Assembly: GCA_035578905.1 (NCBI GenBank)
Contig: JAQJVL010000417.1
Span: 372,001 to 436,000 of the forward strand
Direction: 5' to 3'
Length of the DNA: 64,000 bases
From: Stictocephala bisonia
Taxonomy: Eukaryota > Arthropoda > Insecta > Hemiptera > Membracidae
Positions 26,201 through 38,963 of the stretch are shown here, one piece after another (the first letter of the stretch is position 1; the number at the start of each line of letters is the position of its first letter). The notes beneath the pieces are model-generated. The model was given only the letters and a program-made list of their open reading frames with translations. It made no database searches and was not told the origin of the DNA. The translations under genes were made by a program, and so were the position numbers.

Positions 26201-27860
26201 TTTTAATGAGTGAATCTGCATGTAAGTGCACATTCTATGATCACTGATTTTCGTATTGTTAGCATTGCCTATATATTTATTTTAGACACAACATGCTATT
26301 TGCAACACCGCACGTCAGAGATTCACTCAAGCACCACTAAGAGCGCTCATGTTAAGTCGGGAGATTTATTAAGTCGTTTATAGTATCTAATATAGTGATA
26401 ATAAAATGCAAAGTAATATTATACAATAAGTAATTTCATCTATGACATTCGAGTGGTCGTACATGAGTTCGACTGGTGGTCGTACACATTCGAGTGGTCG
26501 TACATGAGTTCGACTGGTGGTCGTACACATTCGAGTGGTCGTACATGAGTTCGACTGGTGGTAGTACACATTCGAGTGGTCGTACATGAGTTCGACTGGT
26601 GGTCGTACACATTCGAGTGGTCGTACATGAGTTCGACTGGTGGTCGTACACATTCGAGTGGTCGTACATGAGGAAAATCAAAGAGTTGATAGCTAATTTA
26701 GTACACGTTATTTTAATTTTAAAGGCCTTTGTTCGTTTCTCAGTTTCTCATAGTTACGTGATCATTAACAGTTTTTCTTCAATATAATAGAGTAATAAAC
26801 TGATATTCTGTAAGAGATTGAACACTCTCAATTCAAAAACTGGCCTTTGATTTAAAAAACTGAACATAGAATCTCTATTCCCTAAAAATAGTGTAATAAC
26901 TTTTTCAGTGTCAATCTATTTATTTTTATTTAGCCAAGAACGATGCCAAATTTAGAAAAATCTTAATTTTTTTTATCACAGAAGTTTTTATATGTACTTT
27001 ATTCATGCAGGTAATGAAGGGGAACAGATTTATTACAAGCCCAACCTTACTTTGTTTTATAGATTTATTATATGTATATCGATATAACATTCAATAATAT
27101 ATTTTTAAAACAATACCTGTATATTACTTATTGAACGGTTAGTCTGAGCGCGTTGCAGTGTTACTACTGACTACATTACAAACTAATATTTGATAGTCAT
27201 AAAGAAGATTTGAAACTTGGTCAAGACAAACGTTCGAGTAGGCTAATGTTTTCATAAAAGAGTTCTCACTTCACTCCTCACCTACGTCCAGCTGTCACTA
27301 GTCGTGAGCATAGAGGTAGTCAGTCACTAATAGAGTCTCGTTGAATGCATTTTTCTTTCATTTAACGTTGCGAAATGAAACTCTCTGAAGCGAGGACCTC
27401 GGAACAACTTATTCTTATTTTTCAGAACTGACTAGCCAAATTTAGGTTTAGTTTGTTCATCAAAGAAGAATGCTTTTCTCAAATTCCTCTACTGACTACA
27501 AATTGTTTGCAGGTCGTTTTCGTCCTCCTGGCTGTCGCCTCTTCCGTCCTAGGAGCCGGCTACGAGTCCAAGGGTTACGGGAAGGCCGAATCCTACTCCA
27601 ACGTCCACCTGGAGTCCCACAGCATCCCCATCAAGGTTCCCGTCTACTACAAGGAGGAGAAATACGAGTACAAACATGAGGAGCCAAAGTACGAGTACAA
27701 ACACGAGTATCCCAAGTACGAGTACAAACACGAGTATCCCAAGTACGAGTACAAATATGAGGAACCCAAGCATGAGTACAAACACGAGGAGCACAAGTAC
27801 GGACACAAGGTGGAACACCATTACGAGCCCAAGTACGAGGAGTACAAGTACAAGTACTAG
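23233..27860 (+). CDS. Secreted Tyr/Lys/Glu-rich repeat protein, cuticular-like (two exons)
   Basis: Exon 1 is 23233-23244 (MFAP) with donor GTAAGT. Exon 2 is 27513-27860 after acceptor TTGTTTGCAG, ending in TAG, for 119 residues. Residues 1-18 are a signal peptide (cleavage near VLG-AG). Residues 31-50 carry the family motif SYSNVHLESHSIPIKVPVYY. Residues 51-100 are about six degenerate repeats of the type (E/Y)PKYEYKHE, and the tail is KYEEYKYKY. Tyr-Lys-Glu repeats of this kind suggest a cross-linkable structural protein; that is inference. The 4268-bp intron holds a foldback transposon, a SINE and a 41-bp minisatellite. Polyadenylation signal at 27981-27986. Exon 1 is supported by the promoter, by phase, and by the same layout in three paralogues, not by transcript data. 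Confidence 0.83.
24204..25080. mobile_element. Foldback (long inverted repeat) MITE with TA duplication
   Basis: Arms 24204-24617 and 24681-25080 are imperfect inverted repeats of about 400 bp around a 63-bp spacer. Outer ends are CAGGGTGTAACTGAAATACT and its counterpart CAGAGTGTAACTGAAATACT, each bordered by TA. There is no coding capacity. It looks like a non-autonomous Tc1/mariner-type element. It lies in the intron of the 23233 gene. Confidence 0.85.
25158..25315 (+). mobile_element. tRNA-derived SINE
   Basis: An A-box-like TGGCTCAGTGG (25171-25181) and a B-box-like GTTCATTGTTCGAATC form a Ser/Leu-type tRNA-like head. A body follows with GTTGAATAAAGTTCACGTAT. It lies in the intron of the 23233 gene. 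Confidence 0.65.
26446..26672. repeat. 41-bp minisatellite, about 5.5 units
   Basis: Unit CATTCGAGTGGTCGTACATG, AGTTCGACTGGTGGTCGTAC, A. It is in the intron of the 23233 gene. The three overlapping minus-strand frames are by-products. Confidence 0.95.
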
Positions 27861-27980
27861 AAGCTGCATCACCCCCTGACCCCCCATCACCTTATTTATT
27901 CCATACTCGTTAACTAACGAGTTTCGTCCACCGTTTCTTCCACCATCATCACCGTTATACTTTCTCATTTGGCCACTATC

Positions 27981-27986
27981 AATAAA
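27981..27986 (+). terminator. Polyadenylation signal AATAAA of the 23233 gene
   Basis: AATAAA about 120 bases downstream of the stop codon. Confidence 0.6.
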
Positions 27987-28496
27987 CAAAATTAATACCA
28001 AATAAGAATTGTGTTTCCCTTACTATTTTAAATTATCCATATCAAAAATTTACAAACTATGGTCCACTATAAATTCATATATTTTATAAATATATAAAGT
28101 TTGAGTATATAGAAAGATACCAATAGCAAAGTGAATCCTCTGTTGAACTTAGATCAGCCATTGGCAAAGATGGATAGTTTAAAATTTTTGAGCTCAGAGA
28201 AAATAAATAATAAAACAAAATACTCTGATTAATCCCGAACGTTAGAAACTCTGAACAGGGCTCATATTCTTAAAGTATTCAGTCCAGCAGGTAGTACTTA
28301 TATTTACTTGCTAGTTAACTGTACATACTGGGCAATCGTTTCAAAACTGTCTTACACATAATTTGAGTGGGTCCAGAATGTAACATCTAAAGACGATGGG
28401 TTGAGGCCTCGTACTTTTCATGTAAAAATTATGGTCAAGATCAAAATAACAGCAATAACCTCTCTAGCCCTACCGTTGTATTCATTTCAACTTCTT

Positions 28497-28720
28497 TACT
28501 AATAACTAAAGCTTCCGGTACGCCCGCGTCAAGGTGTTATCTGCAATATTTACATCATCGAACGTTTCAGCCATGCTGTGATGTGGCATCCTCAGTAGAA
28601 TCTCAAGAGTATAAGAGATACCACTGAGGATGCCACATCACATCATGGGCGAAACGTTTGGTGATGATAACACCTTGACGTGATCGTTACCTGAAGCTTT
28701 AGTTATTAGTAATGACACCG
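28497..28720. repeat. Head-to-head inverted repeat with ACTGAGGATGCCACATCACA motifs
   Basis: The left arm (about 28497-28600, minus) and right arm (about 28617-28715, plus) share ACTGAGGATGCCACATCACA, then GAAACG, then CAAGGTGTTATC/GATAACACCTTG and GCTTTAGTTATTAGT. The arms are about 80 percent alike by eye. It is probably a non-autonomous element or a duplicated retroelement terminus. Confidence 0.7.
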
Positions 28721-29229
28721 GCCACTTAAGCCTACGAAATAAAATCAACTTCTAAAATCAATCTATACATAAAACACTAATAATTTATTGTAATGATCAA
28801 GATACAAATAAAATTGTGTATTTAAATGAAATCCGGCTCAAATAGGTCAATTTTGTAGAAGGATAGGTTTCAGATTCCATTAAGAGCTGGAAGGTGAAAT
28901 AACAATGTTGTTAATTGGAATAAATTATTGTTGTGAATATTAGTAGTGTAATCACCAAATTATAGACAAATTTGAACTAAAAACATGTGGGAAGGGGAGG
29001 AGTGTTGTTGGTTTACATTCACCACCTCGAAAGACCGGATTAGGTTATGGGCTGTTATTGACTTTAACGATAAAAACGACACTCAATCTTATCAATTTAT
29101 TCAACACAACTTAGACACATTAAATCAGATTCCACATTAACTCAAAGTTTTCCACCTGCCTTATCACAGTTAGACTACTGGCAAAAAAATGTTTTATATC
29201 TTGTGGTCGCATTGAAGATAGTATAAATA

Positions 29230-29747
29230 AATGGTTCCAAAGAATTGGCACAAACCTTCCCCACACTAAACAATAAAAAAATCAAAACTTTGAAAATTAC
29301 CAGTTTAATTCCCAAATATTTTTTATAGCCTTAACTAAAAAACTAGTCAAGTTAGAGATATGCAGTTTTTAATAAAATATTTTAAATTGTAATTCACAAC
29401 TTTTTTTTGAAATTTTATATAATATCGTTGGAGCCAATTTTGAAAAAATTCCATTTTTGAAAATCTGTTGTCCAGAAAATAAAAAAACTAAATTTTCAAA
29501 AAGTTAAAAAATATTCTGGAGATATTGGCTAAATTTTGTAAAAATTTATCCATCCCTTTGATCTCCAGCGAACTGTACGTTCACACAGACAGATACATAT
29601 ACAGACAGACACCAACATTTGTTTTCGAAAAAAAACACTTTTGTGGGTTCAGGGGACCCAAAAATATTTTTTTAGACCAACTTGTAAAATTTTTTGGACA
29701 ATCACAATATTTTGTGTATGTTAACGTATATTGGAGAAAGTAAAAAC
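29230..29747 (-). repeat. Dispersed repeat R1, copy 2
   Basis: Reverse orientation: starts ACTTTCTCCAATATACGTTA on the minus strand and ends at GGAACCATTTA (29230). The GGAATTAAACTGGTAATTTT segment is shared with copies 1 and 4. Confidence 0.7.
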
Positions 29748-29814
29748 TATAGCTTGTCGGTATAAACCTATGAAAAAGTTGCTATAGCAATATATGTATA
29801 AATGTATCCGGATG

Positions 29815-30520
<706 letters not shown>

Positions 30521-32673
30521 ATTATGAAAAATGTTATGTTTGACAGTTTTATTTAAAGTATTTCGTAATGTGATGTTGAGAATATGTAATAATTTACATT
30601 AGTGTCCTTAATATTAGTGATGTTAAGGAAACAGAATTAGAAACTTCCTAATTAATTTACTACATTTCAGGTTTCCTAACAAACCTTATCCAAAGAAAGT
30701 TCTGTCAAAGTTTGTCAAAAGTGGACCTAAAAATATAAGCCATCATTCGTCAAAATAAGTTCCCTTATTTTATGTCCTGAACTGACATTGTTTTAAACAT
30801 TTCCTTTTTTCGATTTCAGGAATTTTATTCAAATCTCGTTCCTCTATAAGAGTTCGTCATGATTAACAATGAATTTGTGAAAGTATTATTACAACTATTC
30901 ACATGTCATATTGGGATTTGCTAATTTTATAGGGTTCTCATTTACATCTAATTTTATACAGTTCAAAGAAGAGTCGTAAGAAATACTATACTAACCCTCT
31001 GTGAGATAGGCTGACCCCGCCAATCCGGCCAGTTGAACGAACTCTCAAGTGTCCAAAATGGCCTTGAGGCCAAAACATGCAACACTCGAGAAATGGGGCT
31101 AAACTGGCCGAGTGTGAGTTAAGTCACACAGTCGAGAACCATAAGCTGCTTTCAGCATCCATAGACACCCAGCATAATTGTTATTCAAAACACTTATATT
31201 GTGAAGCCTAATTTCAATGTAGCACATCTTATCACTCAAAATAACCAACAGACAAATGGATCTCTTGAGTGGAAGGTATATTCTGGAACTCTTAGTCCAA
31301 CCTCTACTGAACCAGCGTGGACAAGAAGCACTCTGTACAAAATAGCAAGTCAGTCACAGCACGACGAGGTAATAGGTTGATAAATAAAGTTCTACACGCA
31401 GTTGCTCTTCACTTACTTGCGGAAACATCAACACCATCCATGGGAGGGATTTCCTCTGAACGCCCTCAACGGCTGAACTGTATATGTCTAGTCCCTGTTC
31501 CAAACAAGGGCATGCTAAATGTCACTTCAAAAAAAGACTATGTTGAATTAAGAGTCTGCAGAGGCTGTCGGAAATTGTCAGCCATGAAGGTTTTAATCCA
31601 ATAAGAACAATGTTATTTTCGATCCGGACATACGATCACGTGTATCCAAATTAAACTGTTATTTTTTTACAGAATTTTTCCAAACAAATTGCATTTAATC
31701 AAGAGTGAAATTGCGTTGTGGAATTAATTGCTTTGTGAGTTACTAATTAGGTTAATAGAAAAGATTATAAACAATATTTAGTTTGAAGTTTTTATTTTCA
31801 CATATTTTTCAAAACTCCTCAGTAAATAACGAAGAAATATGGATTCGCAAATAACATTGTTCTTATGGGATTATAACCAACATGGCCAACAGCCTCTGCA
31901 GACCCTTAAACATGCGTGATTGTCGGTGAAATACCTGGTGATCGACGTGGTAAGACCCAAGTTTCTCCTAATATTGTAGATAAGATATGTCCTTGAGGAA
32001 TGGTAAATACAGTGTACTCTTTCTTTTATACAAATCTCATTCATATGAGTACTGGATGATTACTTGATACCCACATCCACAATAACTCTTCACAGGGATT
32101 GTGAAGAGTTATTGTGGAAACTATTGTGAAGGTTCAATAGGAAATACAGATATTGTATTTCCTATGGCTTTTCGTGAGAAGAGACGCCCCAAAAAAGACA
32201 AAGATCCCCTCATCTGTTTAGACGATACCATTTTCGTTTCATGGTATCGTTTCATGGCCCGTTTGGATCATCGGCTTCCAAAATACGGGGTTGGCACAAG
32301 GGTAAAATCTGTTATAGTTACACCGGGAATAGAACCCAGAACGGCTGCGTAGTCATCCACTGCCCTAGTTCCATAGTTACTGCTCCTCAACAGTGTTAAA
32401 GAATCAGTTCCTAAATAATATAAAAATGTATAATATTGAAAGTTAATAATTACTGAAATAATATTTAAGTATAAAATAATCAACGCAATTAGATTGGGTA
32501 ACATTTATTAAGCATAATAAAATTAAAACATAGTGTCAAATTAATAATAAATGTTATTGAAACATTATTATTATTAAATATTTAATAATTAATAATACAG
32601 AACCTTATTTAAAAATTTATTTTATTATAAAGTCAAACTTTGAATAGTAATTATATGAAACCATTACTTTACT

Positions 32674-32799
32674 TTACTCCCATGGCCACTGATACCCAAG
32701 GTGGTATTTGGCCTCACCAACAATTTGCCTCCACTTCTCACGATCTTCTTCATTAACCCTCAATTTATTCATGTCGATGACCACTTGATCCTTCCATCT
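32674..32799 (-). pseudogene. LINE (non-LTR retrotransposon) 3' remnant
   Basis: The minus-strand frame ends REKWRQIVGEAKYHLGYQWP-W-E-stop and begins RWKDQVVIDMNKL. This is the typical C-terminal tail of a LINE ORF2 protein (RWxDQV...DRxxWRxIV.EAK). Only about 41 codons remain. Confidence 0.6.
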
Positions 32800-33399
32800 T
32801 TTATAAAATATCTGAAACCATGTAAGTTGTTATTTAATATTTTTATAAATAACGTTTATATTTATACAGGATATTGAAGTAGGATTATCCCCCACAGTAG
32901 GATTATTACCCACATTTTACTAGAAACTTAGTGGTCTTGCAGGGCCACAGTAAATTCACAGTAAATCTTTTATAAAATATCTGCATAGTCGATTGCCACC
33001 ATTTTGTTTCGATTTAAACTTTTAAGATCTAATTTGTGGTATGATGTTCTACTAATTAAGACCTTTAAAACGGTATGCACATCGACCTATGCTTACATTT
33101 ATGATTTTCTTCCGACTCCTAGCGGGTCGTCCCCCCCCTCTAAAGTCACGACGCGGGACTCGGCGAGTCACTGATCACCCACCTGTTTGGATGGGTAGAC
33201 GAGCTGTCATGAGCCCATGTGAGATTACTGTCGAAACGGTGCGGGGTGACTCGTTATGGACAGATAATTTTTCAAATTAATATACAAAAGAAACAATCGT
33301 ATTTGTATCTTTGTAACTACCTTTAACATTTTTATACGGCCTCACTTTACGGAAGGTACAGAGTTGTAGCTGAAATTTTTTGCTAGCCGTAACTCGCTA

Positions 33400-33497
33400 A
33401 CGAAGCGTTTTCAGGCCTATGTTTATATGAACTTTTTTCTTATTTTTAGCTATATAATGAGTTCACTGGAGAGTGCCGTATAGTTTTGAATCACCCT
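33400..33497. mobile_element. Possible end of a related MITE
   Basis: The segment around 33420-33445 (CTATGTTTATATGAACTTTT) matches the inner arm of the foldback element near 24996-25018. It is followed by a CACCCTATA end at 33490-33498. The other end is unclear (perhaps 32868). Confidence 0.35.
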
Positions 33498-34694
33498 ATA
33501 CAAGTGAGTTAATAATTTGTTTCAATAATGAATAATATCTGCTTTAAAGAAATTATTATTATTCAACCTGATAGTTCCTTATACCCAATCAGTTAAATTG
33601 AATTGAAAATTAAATAAATATTTATTTAAACAATAAAGTTGTTTTTAATATTTTAATAAGCAACCATGACGTATAAAAACAGAAGGCGATAGTTTGTAAT
33701 AAATTACGAGAGAAAAGACCATTTTTTAACTTTTGCAGTCGCTGAACTTTTATAATTAATTACCTTTAGAAGCTCGAGGGCAGCTTCAGGTACAGCCGTG
33801 CGTGGGAGGACCTGAAACATCCGTTGCGCTTTGTCCAGGAATTTTTCTTAACATTTTCCTCAGAGTAATCACAAAACGTGACATAGGATGAGGTAATAAA
33901 ACGCTTTTATTCCAAGTTTTATATAATAAAATGAACTTATTAAGTTTGTCTTATAATCATTTTTATAAAATGACAAAGGTTCTTTGAATACAATTATGAT
34001 ATATTTCAAATGAATTCTAAAAATAAGAAACAGGTACATTGGATGGCAAATAACGATCATATAAAAACAATATATAATTATAATAATCATTATTAATTTA
34101 TAACCTACAAGTACCATTTAATTTGGTTATTTTTAAATAGGTCTTTATTGTTATTATTACTTCTTCATAGGAGCTTGATTTCGTAAATTTTTTTTGACTA
34201 TTTACTTGAAAACGTATTAAAGAAACAATAACGAGACTTAACTTACTTAAGCAATACAAAATTCGTAACACGATTAGTAAGGTTGTTATTTTTTCACAAA
34301 TCACGCTTATATTTTACAAAAATAACATCTCACGTTACATTGATCCGCCTTAAAGGTCTCTCACGGGTAATGTAAATGGTGACAAAGGCTATTTTTGGAT
34401 GGTATTGGGAATTTTATTATCTACTTTATACTAGCTCTTTGAGAGGATATATTTTTAAAACCTCTTGTACGCATCTAAAGCCTATCTATAAGAATAGTTT
34501 TACAAAATCTCACCATCCAAAACTTTATGGCTTTTAAAATAATTCCATCTGTAATACCACGAAATACAGATAAACTAGATGTGTATTGTAACATTTTGCA
34601 ATTTCAAAAAGATCACCTTAAGCCCACGACCAAAATGAGGTCGCACATCTACTCCTTTTAAATCTAGGTGTTACAAACTTAGTGTCTATTTTGA

Positions 34695-35290
34695 AGTTAT
34701 TGACCCACCCATCCAGACAAGTACAGTGGTTTGACCCACCCACCAACCCAGACACTTGCAGTGGTATTTACCCACCCAGGCAAATACAATGATATTGACC
34801 CCCCCCCCCACCAGATATGTACAGTGGTGTTGACCCACCCACCAACGCAGACACTTACTGAGGTACTGACCCACCCAGACATATACAATGATATTGACCC
34901 ACCCACCCAGACACTTGCAGTGGTATTGACCCACCTAGGCATATACAATGATATTGACCCCCCCCCCTCCCAGATACATACAGTGGTACCCAGATACCCA
35001 CCCACCAACCCAGACACTTAATGAGGTATTGACCCACCCAGACATATAAAATGATTTTGACCCACCCATCCAGACACTTGCAGTGGTATTTACCCACCCA
35101 GGCATATACAACGATGTTGCCCCCCCCCCCCCAGATACGTACAGTGGTGTTGACCCAACCCACCAACCCAGACACTTAATGAGGTATTGACCCAACCAGA
35201 TATATACAATGATATTGACCCCCCCCCCCCCACCCAGACACTTACAGTGGACTGTGGTATTGACCCACACCTAGACATATACAATGATAT
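34695..35290. repeat. Tandem array with about 160-bp higher-order period
   Basis: Sub-units of CAGACACTTGCAGTGGTATT-GACCCACCC and CATATACAATGATATTGACC-CCCC. Successive GACACTT sites are spaced alternately about 60 and 100 bp. Several poly-C runs. The many Gly/Val/Trp-rich minus-strand frames are artefacts. Confidence 0.88.
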
Positions 35291-36999
35291 CGTCAGCTCA
35301 CATGGGCGTGGTTTGAGTATGAACTTCCTTATTCAGCGACTGAAGTTCCTAGCGTTTGCTCATTTGGGGATTTAAAATTTAGTCCTCCGCTGACCGAAGC
35401 CATGCACACTGAACCACAACGCCGGGTTGTACATAGAATCGCGCAATACAATAGCATAAGCTTCACCTTTTTCTCATCAAAACTCACCTTCCTCAAAGGT
35501 TTTCAGATGGATTGTGAGTGCCTTTTGTCAAGTTTTTCTGTTTATCGAAATATGAACAAGAAAACAATTATGTATAGTCACGAAAATGAAAATATGTCCG
35601 TTTTACAGTATAGATCTTTTGAAAAACCTTGATAAATAATACCACGAAATACTAAATACTGTACGTATATCATTGTATGTCCTAGTAATTTTGAAATATA
35701 AGGGTCCCACCTGAACTAGTCTATATTAATTTACTCTACGAACAAGAATCCATAAACATGTTTCATCGAATAAAGGATTTTTGCAACAAATTAAAAAAGA
35801 AAAAGTATTTTAAATGCCAAAAATCACTTTCCAGGTTTTTGACCTAAACACGAGTATGGCATCCAATCGATCATACAACTAGTAATAACTGAATATTTTA
35901 AAAATATTCATGATTGATGAAATGATAAGCACTAGCTGTTCATTCATTTGTCGTTGGGCTATTAATGGCCTGACTACATTCACTCATCTACAATCATCAA
36001 ATTCATTAAACGCTCTTATTCACCCATATCTTGACGATCGGCGCCTTGAGAATAAATTCCATTTACTGCACAGCTTAATCCCTTACATACATTATCAGAG
36101 AGTTAATTGTTTATGGTGTTGAGTTTAACTTTGTCTCCTTCCCTCGGTATAAGGGCAACTTCTTAGCGTGTTTCGCTTGGAACAGACTGTCTATATGTAG
36201 CTCCGTGCGTGTTGCGTTGATATAACAAACAGGATGTGACGAAAACGCGGAAAGGGCGGTATGACAACACCGCTCAGTCCACAAACTGCTGAACCAGCGT
36301 GACTCTGATTAGCAAAAATACAAGCAATCTGTATATGTGAGGTGTGGTATGTAACTGAAGTCGATTTACCCTCAAAATAAATTATGTACCAACAAGAGTT
36401 AACGAGGAATCTTATCGACGTGATATGTTGTGTTTGCTTTATTAACAAGATGTACAACTCAATTGACCACTCATTCGACTCTCTCGAGACGTACAGTGGT
36501 GCCCAAGTACAAAAGAAAATTCTGCGCATGTTCATCCAGCTTGAAAGGCATGTTGCCTTCTCTAACCCAAATTCCTTATCAGCAAGTATCTGGTATACAA
36601 CTACTTGATACACCATAAACTCTGTTTTAGTTAGAGATCTAAGTCCTGGCCCTCGTGACTCGGGTATCAGGTGTCTTTATCCACCATGATGAGGTTCAAC
36701 AACACAAACTCCATGGCCTAGAGCTTCTGATAGACATCTCAAGCCCTCATAGGTCACTACAATACATCAACATGAAGTATGACACCTGGCGTACAATAAT
36801 ATGAAGAATTCAACCATGGTTTAAGAAAACAAGCTCTTCCCTTAATAAAACTTCAACTTAATTGAAGTAAATAAAATAAAACTAAGCTTACGTATAGTTG
36901 TGCCTTTCATTTTATTTTTTATATAAGGAATAAAATTATGAGTCCCTAGGGAAATAATTGAAGTGTTTCTTTGAATAATTTGTTTCTTGTCGGCCTGGT

Positions 37000-37065
37000 G
37001 GCGCAATGCTGTAACCCAGCTACTTAGGGACAAAATATGGTGCAGATTGTAAGTACTTCTATCGG
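37000..37065 (+). repeat. S1 head fragment
   Basis: CCTGGTGGCGCAATGCTGTA and then ACCCAGCTACTTAGGGACAA matches the S1 5' end seen at 38610-38650 (minus) and 57735 (plus). Confidence 0.5.
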
Positions 37066-37489
37066 AGAAAAAATTATAAACACTTGAGTTTGAAACTTCA
37101 CTGAAAAGGAAATAATTACACCAGAAAAATAAAAAATGCATTACAAACTTACTTAACATTTCCTGCGTTTTGAATGTGAGGAGAAAGTCTGAATCTTATA
37201 AATGTGTTTTCAGTCTCGGGTAGAATAAAAACCGAGCCTGATTTCTACAGTTTGTACCGCAACGTTAAAGATTTTAAAAAATAAATAAAAATTTTAAAGT
37301 TTAAAATGTTCTTTAATAGTAACCCCTCGTCAGATTATATTGAAAGTATATTAGGTCATTGATCGACTCTTTTACTAACTTATACTAGAGTTTTATGAAT
37401 TTGGATTAATTAAAAAAAAAGTTCTTATAAGAAATGTAAAACAACTTGTTGTATTATTTAGAAGTAATAGGTTCTTTGCTCGGTAATCT

Positions 37490-37690
37490 TAATGCCGACT
37501 AGGCGTCCGCTCAATGGTTGCTATTAGCGTGGACAATACTGGAACATTCTAGGGTGTACATGTTGGTTGGTAGTCGGAGATGTTGTTTAAGGAAGAGAAC
37601 TAAGTATCAGGCTTAGCAATTAGGTGAACATCAGACCAATAATACGTGGATCGGATTCTAGGTAAATATATAGGTATTTCTTTACTTAGT
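37490..37690 (+). repeat. S1 fragment
   Basis: GGCGTCCGCTCAATGGTTGC, AGAACTAAGTATCAGGCTTA and CAGACCAATAATACGTGGAT match the S1 body. Confidence 0.55.
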
Positions 37691-38279
37691 GCTTTAATTA
37701 AGATAGCGTATATCTTAGTTGCCCTGGCTATTGTATTATTTATAAATTGCTCTTAATTGTCTCTAAATTGTCACAGTCGAGCTTAGTAACAATGACTTCA
37801 CCCGTTTATATTTTATTAGATTTATTGTAAGTTTGATAAAATTACATTTTAATTTATATCAAAGCATTTGTAATTTGCAATCAATATGGTCAAACGATGA
37901 ACGTAACATATATGATTTATCATGGTTAAATATTATATGTAACAGTAAAATATACAATAGAAGTTTTATAAATTGTGTTTTTTTCTGTTAATTTTCCACT
38001 GAATATAACTAGTAAATAAATAACATGTAACTATATAGTGAGATTAATATATATTACTTATTTAACCTCCAATTCAATATAAGAGAGTTCGTTGAATTGT
38101 TTTTTAATGTACACTGTGTTTTATTGCTATTCAGTATTAATGTTATGATGTATACTTGTAGTCTTACAATTAGTAAAACTCAAATGTATATAGTAAACTA
38201 CTACATATAGATGGTGATACATTTAAATGTAGCATATTTACTGATAATGAATATTCAGTATATTAATATTCATTATAAG

Positions 38280-38655
38280 ACGCCGATCGTCAATATATGA
38301 ATGCATATAAAGTGCCGATGAGTGTTACAAGCGTGGGTAAACGGATTATTTATTATTACTAACTAAGTAATTGTCTCATAGAAAGAGTAATTTATAAGTA
38401 ACACAACATCCAGGGTAACTAAGGGACTTGTACGTGGACAAGCCTGATACTTAGTTCTCTTCCCGGATATCCAGATTCTGACTACCATCTAATATAAACA
38501 CACCAGGCTTCTCTAGTACTGTGCATGTCGATGGAAACAATTGAGCGGACGCTGTGGAATTAAGAGAACTAAGGATAGAATCTACTACCTACAACTTCCA
38601 CAAAACTTAGTTTCCGAGTAGCTGGGTTACAGCACTGTGCCACCAGTGCCGAGTA
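38280..38655 (-). repeat. Dispersed repeat S1
   Basis: AACTAAGGGACTTGTACGTG, CCTGATACTTAGTTCTCTTC, CAATTGAGCGGACGCTGTGG and a head GAGTAGCTGGGTTACAGCAC. It lies just downstream of the 44712 gene on its strand. Confidence 0.6.
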
Positions 38656-38868
38656 TAACTTTTTAAATACAAGAAAATCACGTGATCTTTCTTCAGAGAC
38701 TAAAATGAAAAGATGAGACTAGAAGTGGTTCTATTTTTACCTTATGTCTTCACTTTTCCGTTCGTAAACAGAGAGAAAATAAATGTTTTTATCAATACTT
38801 GTTTTTTTTTTTTAATGTTGTCTAACTCAACAAGGACAAATGACACAAAGAATTTGAAGGAATAATTT

Positions 38869-38874
38869 TTTATT
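38869..38874 (-). terminator. Polyadenylation signal of the 44712 gene
   Basis: AATAAA on the minus strand about 90 bases past the stop codon. Confidence 0.6.
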
Positions 38875-38963
38875 TAGCCAATAATGTCATACAAGGTGTG
38901 CAATAAATAATTTCGATGGGCGAATGAAACTGGGAACAGATGGCCGGTAAGTTCTAAGGGAGT

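Noticed and set aside
27549..28001. 150-codon minus-strand frame opposite the 23233 gene's exon 2
   Set aside because: Antisense shadow of the Tyr-Lys-Glu repeats.
36191..36616. 141-codon minus-strand gene
   Set aside because: No recognisable domain, signal peptide or promoter. An overlapping plus frame is equally plausible; treated as chance.
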